Shown here: one piece after another, positions 1 through 6,567 of the stretch
How the letters are laid out: every line of letters begins with the position of its first letter
Position numbering within the stretch: the stretch's first letter is position 1
DNA from: Candidatus Zixiibacteriota bacterium
Lineage (GTDB): Bacteria; Zixibacteria; MSB-5A5; GN15; JAAZOE01
Assembly: GCA_028700875.1 (NCBI GenBank)
Contig: JAQVRW010000132.1
Location: forward strand, 1 to 7,995
Length of the DNA: 7,995 nucleotides
Reading direction: 5' to 3'
Program-made: the position numbers and the translations under genes
Notes under the pieces: generated by a model
What the model saw: only the letters and a program-made list of their open reading frames with translations
Database searches by the model: none
Told to the model about the DNA's origin: nothing

Positions 1-56
1 CGACCGGACGACAAAACGACCAAACATATTATTCGATATACGGTTAGGGAGTTAGG

Positions 57-1553
57 ATGAGAGGGCCCAAAGCATATAAGAACTTCATCAAAGGTGAGTG
101 GGTCAAATCACGGACGAATAAAACGTTCGAAGATATTAATCCGGCCAACACGGATGATGTCGTTGGCATATTTCAACAATCCGATCAGCGGGATGTCAAT
201 GATGCGCTGAACGCGGCGGCCGAGGCGTACAAGAAATGGCGCCTAGTTCCGGCGCCCAAGCGGGGCGAGATTCTATATCGCGTCGCCCAAAGGATTGTTA
301 AGGATAAGGAGCGGCTGTCCCGCGACATGACCCGCGAAATGGGGAAAGTCCTGGTGGAAACGCGGGGGGACGTTCAGGAAGCGATCGACATGACCTTTTA
401 CATGGCCGGCGAGGGGCGGCGGCAGTTTGGTCAGACGATTCCCTCCGAGTTGCCTGAAAAATATGCCATGACGATGCGTCAGCCATTGGGCGTCTGCGTG
501 ATGATCACGCCGTGGAATTTCCCGATGGCGATTCCGTCCTGGAAGATGATGCCGGCGCTGATTATGGGAAACACCGTGGTGGTCAAACCGGCGACCGACA
601 CGCCGTTGTCGGTGTTCAATCTGGTTCAGATCATGCACGAGGAAGGTATCCCGGCGGGCGTGGTTAATATGGTGACCGGTTCCGGCGGAGCGGTGGGGAT
701 GCCGTTGATCAACGACAAGCGGGTCGGTTGCATTTCCTTCACCGGTTCGACCGAAATCGGACGGAAGATTTCCGAGGCCTGCGCGCCCGAGTTCAAGCAT
801 TGCCACCTCGAGATGGGGGGCAAAAACTGCATCATGATCATGGATGATGCCAATATCGATTTGGCCGTGGACGGCGCGTTGTGGGGCGCCTTCGGCACCA
901 CCGGGCAGCGCTGCACCGCTTCCTCGCGGATCATCATCCACAAGAAGGTATATAACAAATTTGCAGCCAAGTTCGTGGAGCGGGTCAAATCTCTGAAGGT
1001 CGGCGATGGTCTCGATCCGTCTATCCAGATGGGTCCAGCGGTTTCCGAATCGCAGATGAATTCCGTCCTCGATTACATGCGGATCGGTAAGGAAGAGGAT
1101 GGGGCCAAGCTGCTGTGCGGCGGCGGCCGTTTCACCGGCGGCAAATACAACAAGGGTTGGTTCACCATGCCGACCGTGTTTGGCGACGTCCGGCCGGGGA
1201 TGCGGATATTCCATGAAGAAATATTCGGGTCGGTGACCGATCTGATTCCGGCCAAGGATTACGACGAGGCAATCGAGCTGGCCAATAATTGCGCTTATGG
1301 CCTGTCGGCCTCGATCTATACACAGGATATCAATCTGGCTTTCAGGGCTATGCGCGACGTGTATACCGGTATTTTCTATGTCAATGCGCCGACGATTGGC
1401 GCGGAGACACATTTGCCGTTCGGCGGCACCAAGCATACCGGCAACGGTCATCGCGAAGCCTGCGTCCAGGCGCTGGAAGTCTTCTCGGAATGGAAATCGG
1501 TGTATGTCGATTTCTCCGGGACGATTCAGCGGGCGCAGATCGACAATATATAG
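57..1553 (+). CDS. NAD(P)+-dependent aldehyde dehydrogenase, substrate unknown
   Basis: A full-length (498 aa) aldehyde dehydrogenase superfamily enzyme that oxidises an aldehyde to its acid using NAD(P)+; no signal peptide or membrane segment is seen, so it is likely cytosolic. Visible landmarks are the oxyanion asparagine in TPWNF (N154), the cofactor lysine in VVVKPAT (K177), FTGSTEIG (228-235), the general base in LEMGG (E252), the nucleophile in TTGQRC (C286) and EEIFG (387-391). All catalytic residues are present. T180 sits where NAD-specific human ALDH2 has Glu195, which suggests that NADP+ is accepted. The usual EEIFGPV motif reads EEIFGSV. The C-terminal stretch (IGAETHLPFGG, GNGHREA, EWKSVYVDFSG) resembles 2-oxoglutarate semialdehyde (2,5-dioxovalerate) and piperideine-6-carboxylate type dehydrogenases. 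The start is supported by GGGAG five bases upstream of the ATG. It is separated from the next gene by 172 bases, so it may be its own transcription unit. Family assignment is certain; the substrate is not. Confidence 0.95.
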   Translation: MRGPKAYKNFIKGEWVKSRTNKTFEDINPANTDDVVGIFQQSDQRDVNDALNAAAEAYKKWRLVPAPKRGEILYRVAQRIVKDKERLSRDMTREMGKVLVETRGDVQEAIDMTFYMAGEGRRQFGQTIPSELPEKYAMTMRQPLGVCVMITPWNFPMAIPSWKMMPALIMGNTVVVKPATDTPLSVFNLVQIMHEEGIPAGVVNMVTGSGGAVGMPLINDKRVGCISFTGSTEIGRKISEACAPEFKHCHLEMGGKNCIMIMDDANIDLAVDGALWGAFGTTGQRCTASSRIIIHKKVYNKFAAKFVERVKSLKVGDGLDPSIQMGPAVSESQMNSVLDYMRIGKEEDGAKLLCGGGRFTGGKYNKGWFTMPTVFGDVRPGMRIFHEEIFGSVTDLIPAKDYDEAIELANNCAYGLSASIYTQDINLAFRAMRDVYTGIFYVNAPTIGAETHLPFGGTKHTGNGHREACVQALEVFSEWKSVYVDFSGTIQRAQIDNI

Positions 1554-1612
1554 GCTTGACGTGAGAAACGACAGACAGACATGGTTATGATGGTCAATCC
1601 GACGGCGGGCTG

Positions 1613-1629
1613 GGATCAGTTTCTGGTCC
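1613..1629 (+). terminator. Small hairpin in the gap behind the aldehyde dehydrogenase
   Basis: A seven-pair stem (GGATCAG with CTGGTCC, one T-G wobble) closes on a TTT loop, followed by GCTTTATCT, which is a poor U-tract. It lies in the only sizeable intergenic region of the window (1554-1725). It could be a weak terminator or leader structure separating the aldehyde dehydrogenase from the downstream operon. The weak U-tract makes efficient intrinsic termination doubtful. The rest of the gap holds no recognisable RNA gene or riboswitch. Confidence 0.2.
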
Positions 1630-1713
1630 GCTTTATCTGGAACGCATCCGCGATATAGAGCGAGGTGCGCCTGGAAACGGATGACTGAAACTGAACATGA
1701 AATCGACAAACAA

Positions 1714-1718
1714 CGGAG
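1714..1718 (+). promoter_or_regulatory. Ribosome binding site fixing the GTPase start at 1726
   Basis: CGGAG lies seven bases before the ATG at 1726. The earlier in-frame ATG at 1681 has no Shine-Dalgarno sequence. The residues it would add (MTETEHEIDKQRSIH) precede the family's usual N-terminal beta strand, so the later start is chosen. Confidence 0.7.
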
Positions 1719-1725
1719 TATTCAT

Positions 1726-3060
1726 ATGGCACGCAGAAAATTGATCATTATGGGAGCCGCCGGACGCGATTTCCATAATTTCAATACCCTCTATCGCGAC
1801 AACGCGGATGTCGAAGTCGTGGCCTTTACGGCCACGCAGATTCCCGATATCAGCGGACGCAGGTACCCGGCTGTGCTGGCGGGGAAACTGTATCCCAAGG
1901 GCATCCCGATCTACGAGGAAAAGGAACTTCTCTCCCTGATCAAGAAGCACAACGTGGACGAAGTTCTCTTTTCCTATTCCGACGTCACCTTCGATTACAT
2001 CATGACGAAAGGTTCGGAAGTGATCGCCGCCGGGGCGGCGTTCTCGATCGCGGGCGGCGCGCCCACGATGGTGAAAAGCAAGAAACCGGTGGTGGCGGTA
2101 TGCGCCTCCCGAACCGGCGCCGGAAAATCGCAAACCACGCGGCGCGTCTGTCAGGTCCTGCAGCAGTTGGGCAAGAAGGTCGTGGCGATTCGTCACCCCA
2201 TGCCGTACGGCGATCTGGCCAAGCAGGCTTGCCAGCGGTTTGCCACTTATGCCGATCTGGACAAACACGAGTGCACGATCGAAGAGCGGGAAGAGTACGA
2301 GCCGCATATCGACCGCGGCGTGGTCGTGTACGCCGGCGTCGATTATGAGATGATCCTGCGTCAGGCCGAAAAGGAAGCCGACGTGATCGTCTGGGATGGC
2401 GGGAACAACGACATGTCGTTCTACCAGGCCGATCTCTACATCACCGTCGTGGATCCGCACCGACCGGGCCATGAACTGGCTTATTATCCCGGTTTCACCA
2501 ACGTGCTTCTGGCCGATATCGTGGTCATCAACAAGATAGACTCGGCTCATCCCGAGGACGTCGAGACGGTGCGGGCCAACGTCCGCATGGTCAACCCCAA
2601 AGCCGTTATCGTCGACGCCGCCAGCCCGTTGACCGTGGATGACCCGCAAGCCATCCTGGGCAAGAAGGTGCTGGTCGTCGAAGACGGCCCTACGCTGACG
2701 CACGGCGAAATGACCTATGGCGCGGGCGTCGTCGCCGCCGAGAAATTCGGCTGCGCCGAGTTGGTGGACCCGCGGCCGTTCACGGTCGGAACCATCACCA
2801 AGACGTTCGAGAAATACCCCGATATCGGGACGCTGCTTCCGGCCATGGGGTATTCCGGCCAGCAGGTGAAGGACCTCGAGAAGACCATCAACGCCGTCAA
2901 GTGCGATTTGGTGATCATCGGGACCCCGATCGATCTGCGCCGCGTCTTGACCGTCAAGCATCCGATGGTGCGGGTCATGTATGATCTGCAGGAAATTGGC
3001 CATCCCGACCTGTACGAACTTCTGGCGGCGAAGTTCAAGACGGCGGGCAGGAAAAAATAG
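1726..3060 (+). CDS. CpgS-like P-loop GTPase (cyclic 2,3-diphosphoglycerate synthetase family)
   Basis: A 444-residue protein of the family usually annotated as predicted GTPase or cyclic 2,3-diphosphoglycerate synthetase (COG2403-type). The N-terminal part (about 1-115) opens with a Rossmann-like strand and glycine loop, KLIIMGAAGRDFHNF. A SIMIBI-style nucleotide domain follows, with P-loop SRTGAGKSQTT (128-138), an acidic loop WDGGNND (223-229) and a guanine-specificity motif NKID (269-272). The C-terminal part (about 345-435) ends with IIGTPIDLRRVL and YDLQEIGHPDLYELL. No membrane segment is visible; it is probably cytosolic. The archaeal founding member makes cyclic 2,3-diphosphoglycerate, a thermoprotectant of hot methanogens. 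No such compound is expected in an ordinary bacterium, so the substrate here is open. It lies only five bases before carbamate kinase, which implies co-translation and a linked function. Family assignment is firm; the biochemical activity is unknown. Confidence 0.85.
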   Translation: MARRKLIIMGAAGRDFHNFNTLYRDNADVEVVAFTATQIPDISGRRYPAVLAGKLYPKGIPIYEEKELLSLIKKHNVDEVLFSYSDVTFDYIMTKGSEVIAAGAAFSIAGGAPTMVKSKKPVVAVCASRTGAGKSQTTRRVCQVLQQLGKKVVAIRHPMPYGDLAKQACQRFATYADLDKHECTIEEREEYEPHIDRGVVVYAGVDYEMILRQAEKEADVIVWDGGNNDMSFYQADLYITVVDPHRPGHELAYYPGFTNVLLADIVVINKIDSAHPEDVETVRANVRMVNPKAVIVDAASPLTVDDPQAILGKKVLVVEDGPTLTHGEMTYGAGVVAAEKFGCAELVDPRPFTVGTITKTFEKYPDIGTLLPAMGYSGQQVKDLEKTINAVKCDLVIIGTPIDLRRVLTVKHPMVRVMYDLQEIGHPDLYELLAAKFKTAGRKK

Positions 3061-3065
3061 CGACC

Positions 3066-4028
3066 ATGGCCACAACGGAAAACAACAACCGGCGGGCGGT
3101 CGTCGCCCTGGGGGGCAACGCCATCACGGTCAAGCATCTCGAGGACACGATCGCCAATCAATTCGCCAATACCCGCCGGTCGTTGACGTCGATTGTGGAA
3201 TTGGCCCGCCAGGGGTATGATCTTTGTATCACCCATGGCAACGGGCCGCAAGTGGGCAACGCCTTGCTGCGGGTCGAGCTGACCCGCGGCAAAGCCCCTG
3301 TTCTGCCTTTGGGTATCTGCGTCGCGGATACCGAGGGAGGCATGGGGTACATGATCGAGCAGTCGCTGCAAAACCGTCTCGACAAGGAAGGTATCCGGCG
3401 CACGGTCTGCACCATCATCTCGCAGATGGTCGTGGATCCCGATGATCCCTCGATCAAGAACCCGACCAAATATGTCGGGCAGTTTTATACCGAAGCGGAA
3501 GCCAAAGCGCTGGGAGCGGAGCAGGGGTGGGCGGTCAAGAAGGACGCCGACCGGGGCTGGCGCAGGGTGGTCCCCTCGCCGATTCCGCTGACCTGCGTGG
3601 AAAAAGACGCCATCCGTCTTTTATTGGACAATCATTTTATCGTCGTCGCCGCCGGCGGCGGCGGTATTCCGGTTTATGTCGATCCCAAGCTTGGATACGA
3701 GGGGGTCGATGCCGTCATCGATAAAGATCGCGCATCGGCCATGCTGGCCCGCGAGATCGGAGCGGAATTCCTGTTGATCCTGACCTCTGTCGATCAGGTG
3801 GCGGTGAATTTCGGAAAACCGAACCAATCCTGTCTTGGGGAGGTGACGGTATCCGAGTTGGAACGGTACTATCGGGAAGGGCATTTTCCGCCCGGTTCGA
3901 TGGGGCCCAAGGTCGAAGCGGCCATCGATTTTATTCGTAATGGCGGCCGTGAAGTCATCATTACCTCGCTCGATCTGGCCGCGGAGGCAGTGGCCGGCCG
4001 GGCCGGAACGAGAATTTATCCTGAATAG
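3066..4028 (+). CDS. arcC: Carbamate kinase
   Basis: A 320-residue amino acid kinase fold enzyme matching carbamate kinase (EC 2.7.2.2) along its whole length. It reversibly makes ATP from carbamoyl phosphate and ADP, usually as the last step of arginine, agmatine or allantoin/purine breakdown, in the cytosol. Diagnostic motifs are ALGGNAI (14-20), THGNGPQVGN (56-65), AGGGGIPV (196-203), the VDAVIDKDRASAMLA segment (214-228), LTSVDQV (239-245) and PGSMGPKVEAA (276-286). The length is typical (about 310-320) and no key motif is missing. The ATG has only a distant AGGA (about 13 bases upstream) and follows the GTPase stop by five bases, so translation is probably coupled. No arginine deiminase, ornithine carbamoyltransferase or other carbamoyl phosphate source lies within the window, so the pathway it serves is not shown. 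It might instead make carbamoyl phosphate or work with the GTPase. Confidence 0.95.
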   Translation: MATTENNNRRAVVALGGNAITVKHLEDTIANQFANTRRSLTSIVELARQGYDLCITHGNGPQVGNALLRVELTRGKAPVLPLGICVADTEGGMGYMIEQSLQNRLDKEGIRRTVCTIISQMVVDPDDPSIKNPTKYVGQFYTEAEAKALGAEQGWAVKKDADRGWRRVVPSPIPLTCVEKDAIRLLLDNHFIVVAAGGGGIPVYVDPKLGYEGVDAVIDKDRASAMLAREIGAEFLLILTSVDQVAVNFGKPNQSCLGEVTVSELERYYREGHFPPGSMGPKVEAAIDFIRNGGREVIITSLDLAAEAVAGRAGTRIYPE

Positions 4029-4039
4029 GGCGTATACGT

Positions 4040-5398
4040 TTGAAGGACGAAGTGGTGCGGGAGATATTGCGAGAGGGCCGTCTCTATGAAGTGGGCGGGT
4101 GTGTCCGCGATGCCCTGTTGTACCACCTGCCGGAGGTCAAGGACCGCGATTACCTGGTCTGCGGCATTCCTTTCGAACGGCTCACGCAAATCCTGAAACG
4201 GTACGGACGCGTTGATCTGGTGGGGCGGTCGTTCGGCGTCATCAAGTTCACTCCTCAGGGCGCCAACGGCATCTATGACGTCTCGTTGCCTCGGCGGGAG
4301 CGTTCCACCGGATCAGGGCATACCGATTTCGAGGTTGATTTCGATCCTTCCCTGGGTGTGAAAGAGGACCTGGGCCGCCGTGATTTCTCGATCAACGCCA
4401 TGGCCCGCGATATGGCCGACGGCGTCCTGATCGATCCTTTCGACGGGCAAAAGGACCTGAACGACCGGATCATCAGGATGGTCGCGCCCGATTCCTTCAC
4501 CGAAGACCCCCTGCGGATGCTGCGCGCGATGCAGTTCGCCGCCCGGTTCGAGTTTACCATCGAACCGGCCACCTATGAGGCGCTGGTCGCCAACGCCGAT
4601 CTTATCACGACCGTTTCTCCGGAACGGGTCGCCGAAGAGTTGAACAAGATGTTGGTCCGGGCGGTTCGTCCCTCGATCGGGTTGCGCTTGATGCTTCACA
4701 CCGGGTTGTTGCATCATATTCTGCCGGAACTGGAACCGACCGTGGGATGTGAGCAACCGGGGGGATACCACGCCTACGACGTTTTCGAACATACCGTCCG
4801 TATTGTCGACGCCTGTCCGCCGCGATTGCATTTGCGGTTGGCGGCGCTGTTCCACGATATTACCAAGCCGCGCCACAAGCGGCCAACGGCCGACGGCGCT
4901 TCATTTTACGGCCACGAGATCAGCGGTGCAGAAACGGCCAAACAAGTTCTCAAGCGGTTACGTTATTCTACTGATATAATTAAGGACGTGACGCTATTGA
5001 TAGAACGGCATATGTTCACGACGGACGTGGGGGCCAAGGGTTTACGGCGGTTCATCCGCAGAATCGGCCAGCGGCTGATACCCGATCTGCTGGACTTGCG
5101 GCGGGCCGATGTCGTCGCCCAGGGGATGGGGGGCGTCACCGCCGATGTCGACCGGATGGAAGAGGCCATTCGCGAGGAAATCGAACGGAAACCGCCGTTC
5201 GGGCGTTCCGATCTGGCCATCAACGGGCAGACGATCATGAATTCGTTTCACTTGGACGCATCGCCCCTGATCGGCGATGTGATCAATTACCTGATGGAGA
5301 AAGTACTGGATGATCCGGCCGAAAATCAACCCGATATCCTGCTGCGGCACGCCGGGGAGTTTTTGCGTAATAAAGGATACGACCAGAATGTCAAGTAA
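4040..5398 (+). CDS. CCA-adding enzyme / poly(A) polymerase family nucleotidyltransferase with HD domain
   Basis: A class II nucleotidyltransferase of 452 residues. The head domain has EVGGCVRDALL (17-27), the metal-binding pair DRD (35-37) and a further acidic strand YDVSLPRRE (79-87). RRDFSINAMA (113-122) and EDPLRMLRAMQFAARF (155-170) are the neck/ribonucleotide-selecting motifs. An HD phosphohydrolase-like domain follows (H251; FHDITKP with H272-D273; GHE at 291-293), as in E. coli-type CCA enzymes. The likely role is adding or repairing CCA at tRNA 3' ends. Poly(A) polymerase, or an A-adding or CC-adding specialist, cannot be excluded from motifs alone. The start is uncertain: TTG at 4040 has AGGG nine bases upstream, whereas GTG at 4055 has AAGGA (4043-4047) seven bases upstream and would remove five residues without touching a motif. 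It begins 11 bases after carbamate kinase and ends 17 bases before sucC. Codons around 4958-5002 are unusually AT-rich compared with the rest of the gene. Confidence 0.9.
   Translation: MKDEVVREILREGRLYEVGGCVRDALLYHLPEVKDRDYLVCGIPFERLTQILKRYGRVDLVGRSFGVIKFTPQGANGIYDVSLPRRERSTGSGHTDFEVDFDPSLGVKEDLGRRDFSINAMARDMADGVLIDPFDGQKDLNDRIIRMVAPDSFTEDPLRMLRAMQFAARFEFTIEPATYEALVANADLITTVSPERVAEELNKMLVRAVRPSIGLRLMLHTGLLHHILPELEPTVGCEQPGGYHAYDVFEHTVRIVDACPPRLHLRLAALFHDITKPRHKRPTADGASFYGHEISGAETAKQVLKRLRYSTDIIKDVTLLIERHMFTTDVGAKGLRRFIRRIGQRLIPDLLDLRRADVVAQGMGGVTADVDRMEEAIREEIERKPPFGRSDLAINGQTIMNSFHLDASPLIGDVINYLMEKVLDDPAENQPDILLRHAGEFLRNKGYDQNVK
4972..4980 (+). promoter_or_regulatory. Possible internal extended -10 promoter upstream of sucCD-kor
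   Basis: TGATATAAT is a perfect extended -10 element (TG, one base, TATAAT) inside the CCA enzyme gene, about 435 bases before sucC. No good -35 box lies 16-18 bases upstream, which extended -10 promoters can tolerate. It sits in a local AT-rich patch with otherwise avoided codons (TTA, ATA, CTA). It may be chance. Confidence 0.2.
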
Positions 5399-5415
5399 CG
5401 ACATGGAGCGGTTAG

Positions 5416-6558
5416 ATGAAGATTCATGAGTATCAGGCCAAGGAAATCTTTCGCGCCGCCGGAATCCCGGTTCCACCGGGACGGGTGGCTGCCACGGTCC
5501 AGGAGGCGGTTCAGATCGCCGATGAAATTGCCCGCCCGGTGATGGTCAAGGCGCAGGTCCACGTCGGTGGACGAGGCAAAGCCGGCGGTATCAAGTACGC
5601 CGAGAACCTGGAAGCGGCCAAAATCTGGGCCCAGAGAATCCTGGGCATGGATATCAAAGGTCTGACGGTCAAGAAAGTCCTGGTGACCGAGGCGACCGAG
5701 ATCGCCACCGAGACGTATCTCGGCATCATCCTCGACAGAGTTACCAAGAAACCTGTCATCATGATCTCCGGCGCGGGCGGCATCGACATCGAAGAAGTGG
5801 CGGCCAAGACCCCGGAGAAGATTCATAAGCTGACCGTCGATCCGCAACTGGGGCTTTTGCCCTACCAGGCGCGGACGCTGGCCTTCAAGGTCTTCCGCGA
5901 TATCAGCCTGGTGCGCCAGGTGACCGACATTATCATGAAACTCTATGACGTCTACTGGAAGGTCGATGCCTCGCTGGTCGAAATCAACCCGCTGGTGACG
6001 ACGCCGATCAACCAGGTGATCGCGCTCGACGCCAAGATCAATATCGACGACAACGGCCTGTACCGGCATCCGGAGATCGAGGCGATGCGCGACCCTGACG
6101 CCGAGAATCCGGCCGAAGTGGAGGCGCGCGAAGCCGGCCTGAGCTTTATCAAGCTCGACGGCAACATCGGCTGCATCGTCAACGGCGCCGGGCTGGCCAT
6201 GGCTACCATGGACCTGGTCAAGCATTATGGCGGCGAACCGGCCAACTTTCTCGATATCGGCGGCTCCTCCAACCCGGAAAAGGTGTTGACGGCGATGCGA
6301 ATTATTCTCCGCGAGCCGGGCATCCGGGCCGTCCTGATCAACATCTTCGGCGGCATTACCCGGTGCGACGACGTCGCCACCGGCATCGTGGCGGCCTTCC
6401 GCGAATTGCATCCGACCATTCCCGTGGTCGTCCGTTTGACCGGCACCAACGAGGCGGCGGCGCGCAAGATTCTGAAGGAAGTGCAACTGGAAACCGCCCC
6501 GACATTGGACGCCGTCGTCCAAACAGCCATCAAACTAGCCGGCCTGAGCGAGGAGTAG
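5416..6558 (+). CDS. sucC: Succinyl-CoA ligase (ADP/GDP-forming), beta subunit
   Basis: A 380-residue beta subunit of succinyl-CoA synthetase, close to the roughly 388 residues of the E. coli protein. With SucD it interconverts succinyl-CoA, phosphate and ADP or GDP with succinate, CoA and ATP or GTP in the TCA cycle, in the cytosol. The N-terminal ATP-grasp domain begins with the family signature IHEYQAKEIF (3-12) and has the nucleotide loop KAQVHVGGRGKAGG (45-58) and the metal-binding VEINPLV (188-194). The C-terminal ligase domain has GCIVNGAGLAMATMD (252-266), FLDIGGSS (278-285), NIFGGITRCDDVA (309-321) and VVRLTGTNE (338-346). The start is supported by GGAG seven bases upstream. Its stop lies nine bases before sucD. 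Whether ATP or GTP is preferred cannot be told. Malate-CoA ligase beta subunits look similar, but the kor context favours succinyl-CoA. Confidence 0.97.
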   Translation: MKIHEYQAKEIFRAAGIPVPPGRVAATVQEAVQIADEIARPVMVKAQVHVGGRGKAGGIKYAENLEAAKIWAQRILGMDIKGLTVKKVLVTEATEIATETYLGIILDRVTKKPVIMISGAGGIDIEEVAAKTPEKIHKLTVDPQLGLLPYQARTLAFKVFRDISLVRQVTDIIMKLYDVYWKVDASLVEINPLVTTPINQVIALDAKINIDDNGLYRHPEIEAMRDPDAENPAEVEAREAGLSFIKLDGNIGCIVNGAGLAMATMDLVKHYGGEPANFLDIGGSSNPEKVLTAMRIILREPGIRAVLINIFGGITRCDDVATGIVAAFRELHPTIPVVVRLTGTNEAAARKILKEVQLETAPTLDAVVQTAIKLAGLSEE

Positions 6559-6562
6559 GAGG
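6557..6562 (+). promoter_or_regulatory. Strong Shine-Dalgarno of sucD
   Basis: A perfect AGGAGG begins inside the sucC stop codon and lies five bases before the sucD ATG. It is the strongest ribosome binding site in the window and is consistent with balanced production of the two ligase subunits. Confidence 0.75.
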
Positions 6563-6567
6563 AGAGT

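Noticed and set aside
1289..1590. Overlapping + strand frames near the end of the aldehyde dehydrogenase gene
   Set aside because: They fall inside the conserved C-terminal coding part of the aldehyde dehydrogenase and contain no domain; read-through shadows.
1556..1591. TTGACG (1556-1561) and TATGAT (1586-1591) as a sigma-70 promoter for the downstream operon
   Set aside because: The boxes are good individually but are 24 bases apart, well beyond the usual 16-18, and there is no proper TG extension before the -10.
1581..1658. 25-codon open frame in the gap after the aldehyde dehydrogenase (MVMMVNPTAGWDQF...)
   Set aside because: No convincing ribosome binding site and no recognisable feature; too short to support without conservation or expression data.
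273..1709. Long open frame on the minus strand (about 478 codons) opposite the aldehyde dehydrogenase
   Set aside because: It lies opposite a complete, motif-rich gene. Its translation is rich in Arg, His, Gly and Asp without any recognisable domain, as expected when a GC-rich gene is read backwards.
1633..3075. Long open frame on the minus strand (about 480 codons) opposite the GTPase
   Set aside because: Same composition artefact. It has no domain signature, and the opposite strand has intact nucleotide-binding motifs and a good ribosome binding site.
5326..6522. Open frame of about 398 codons on the minus strand opposite sucC
   Set aside because: sucC is unmistakable on the + strand. The reverse reading has low-complexity, charged composition and no family motif.
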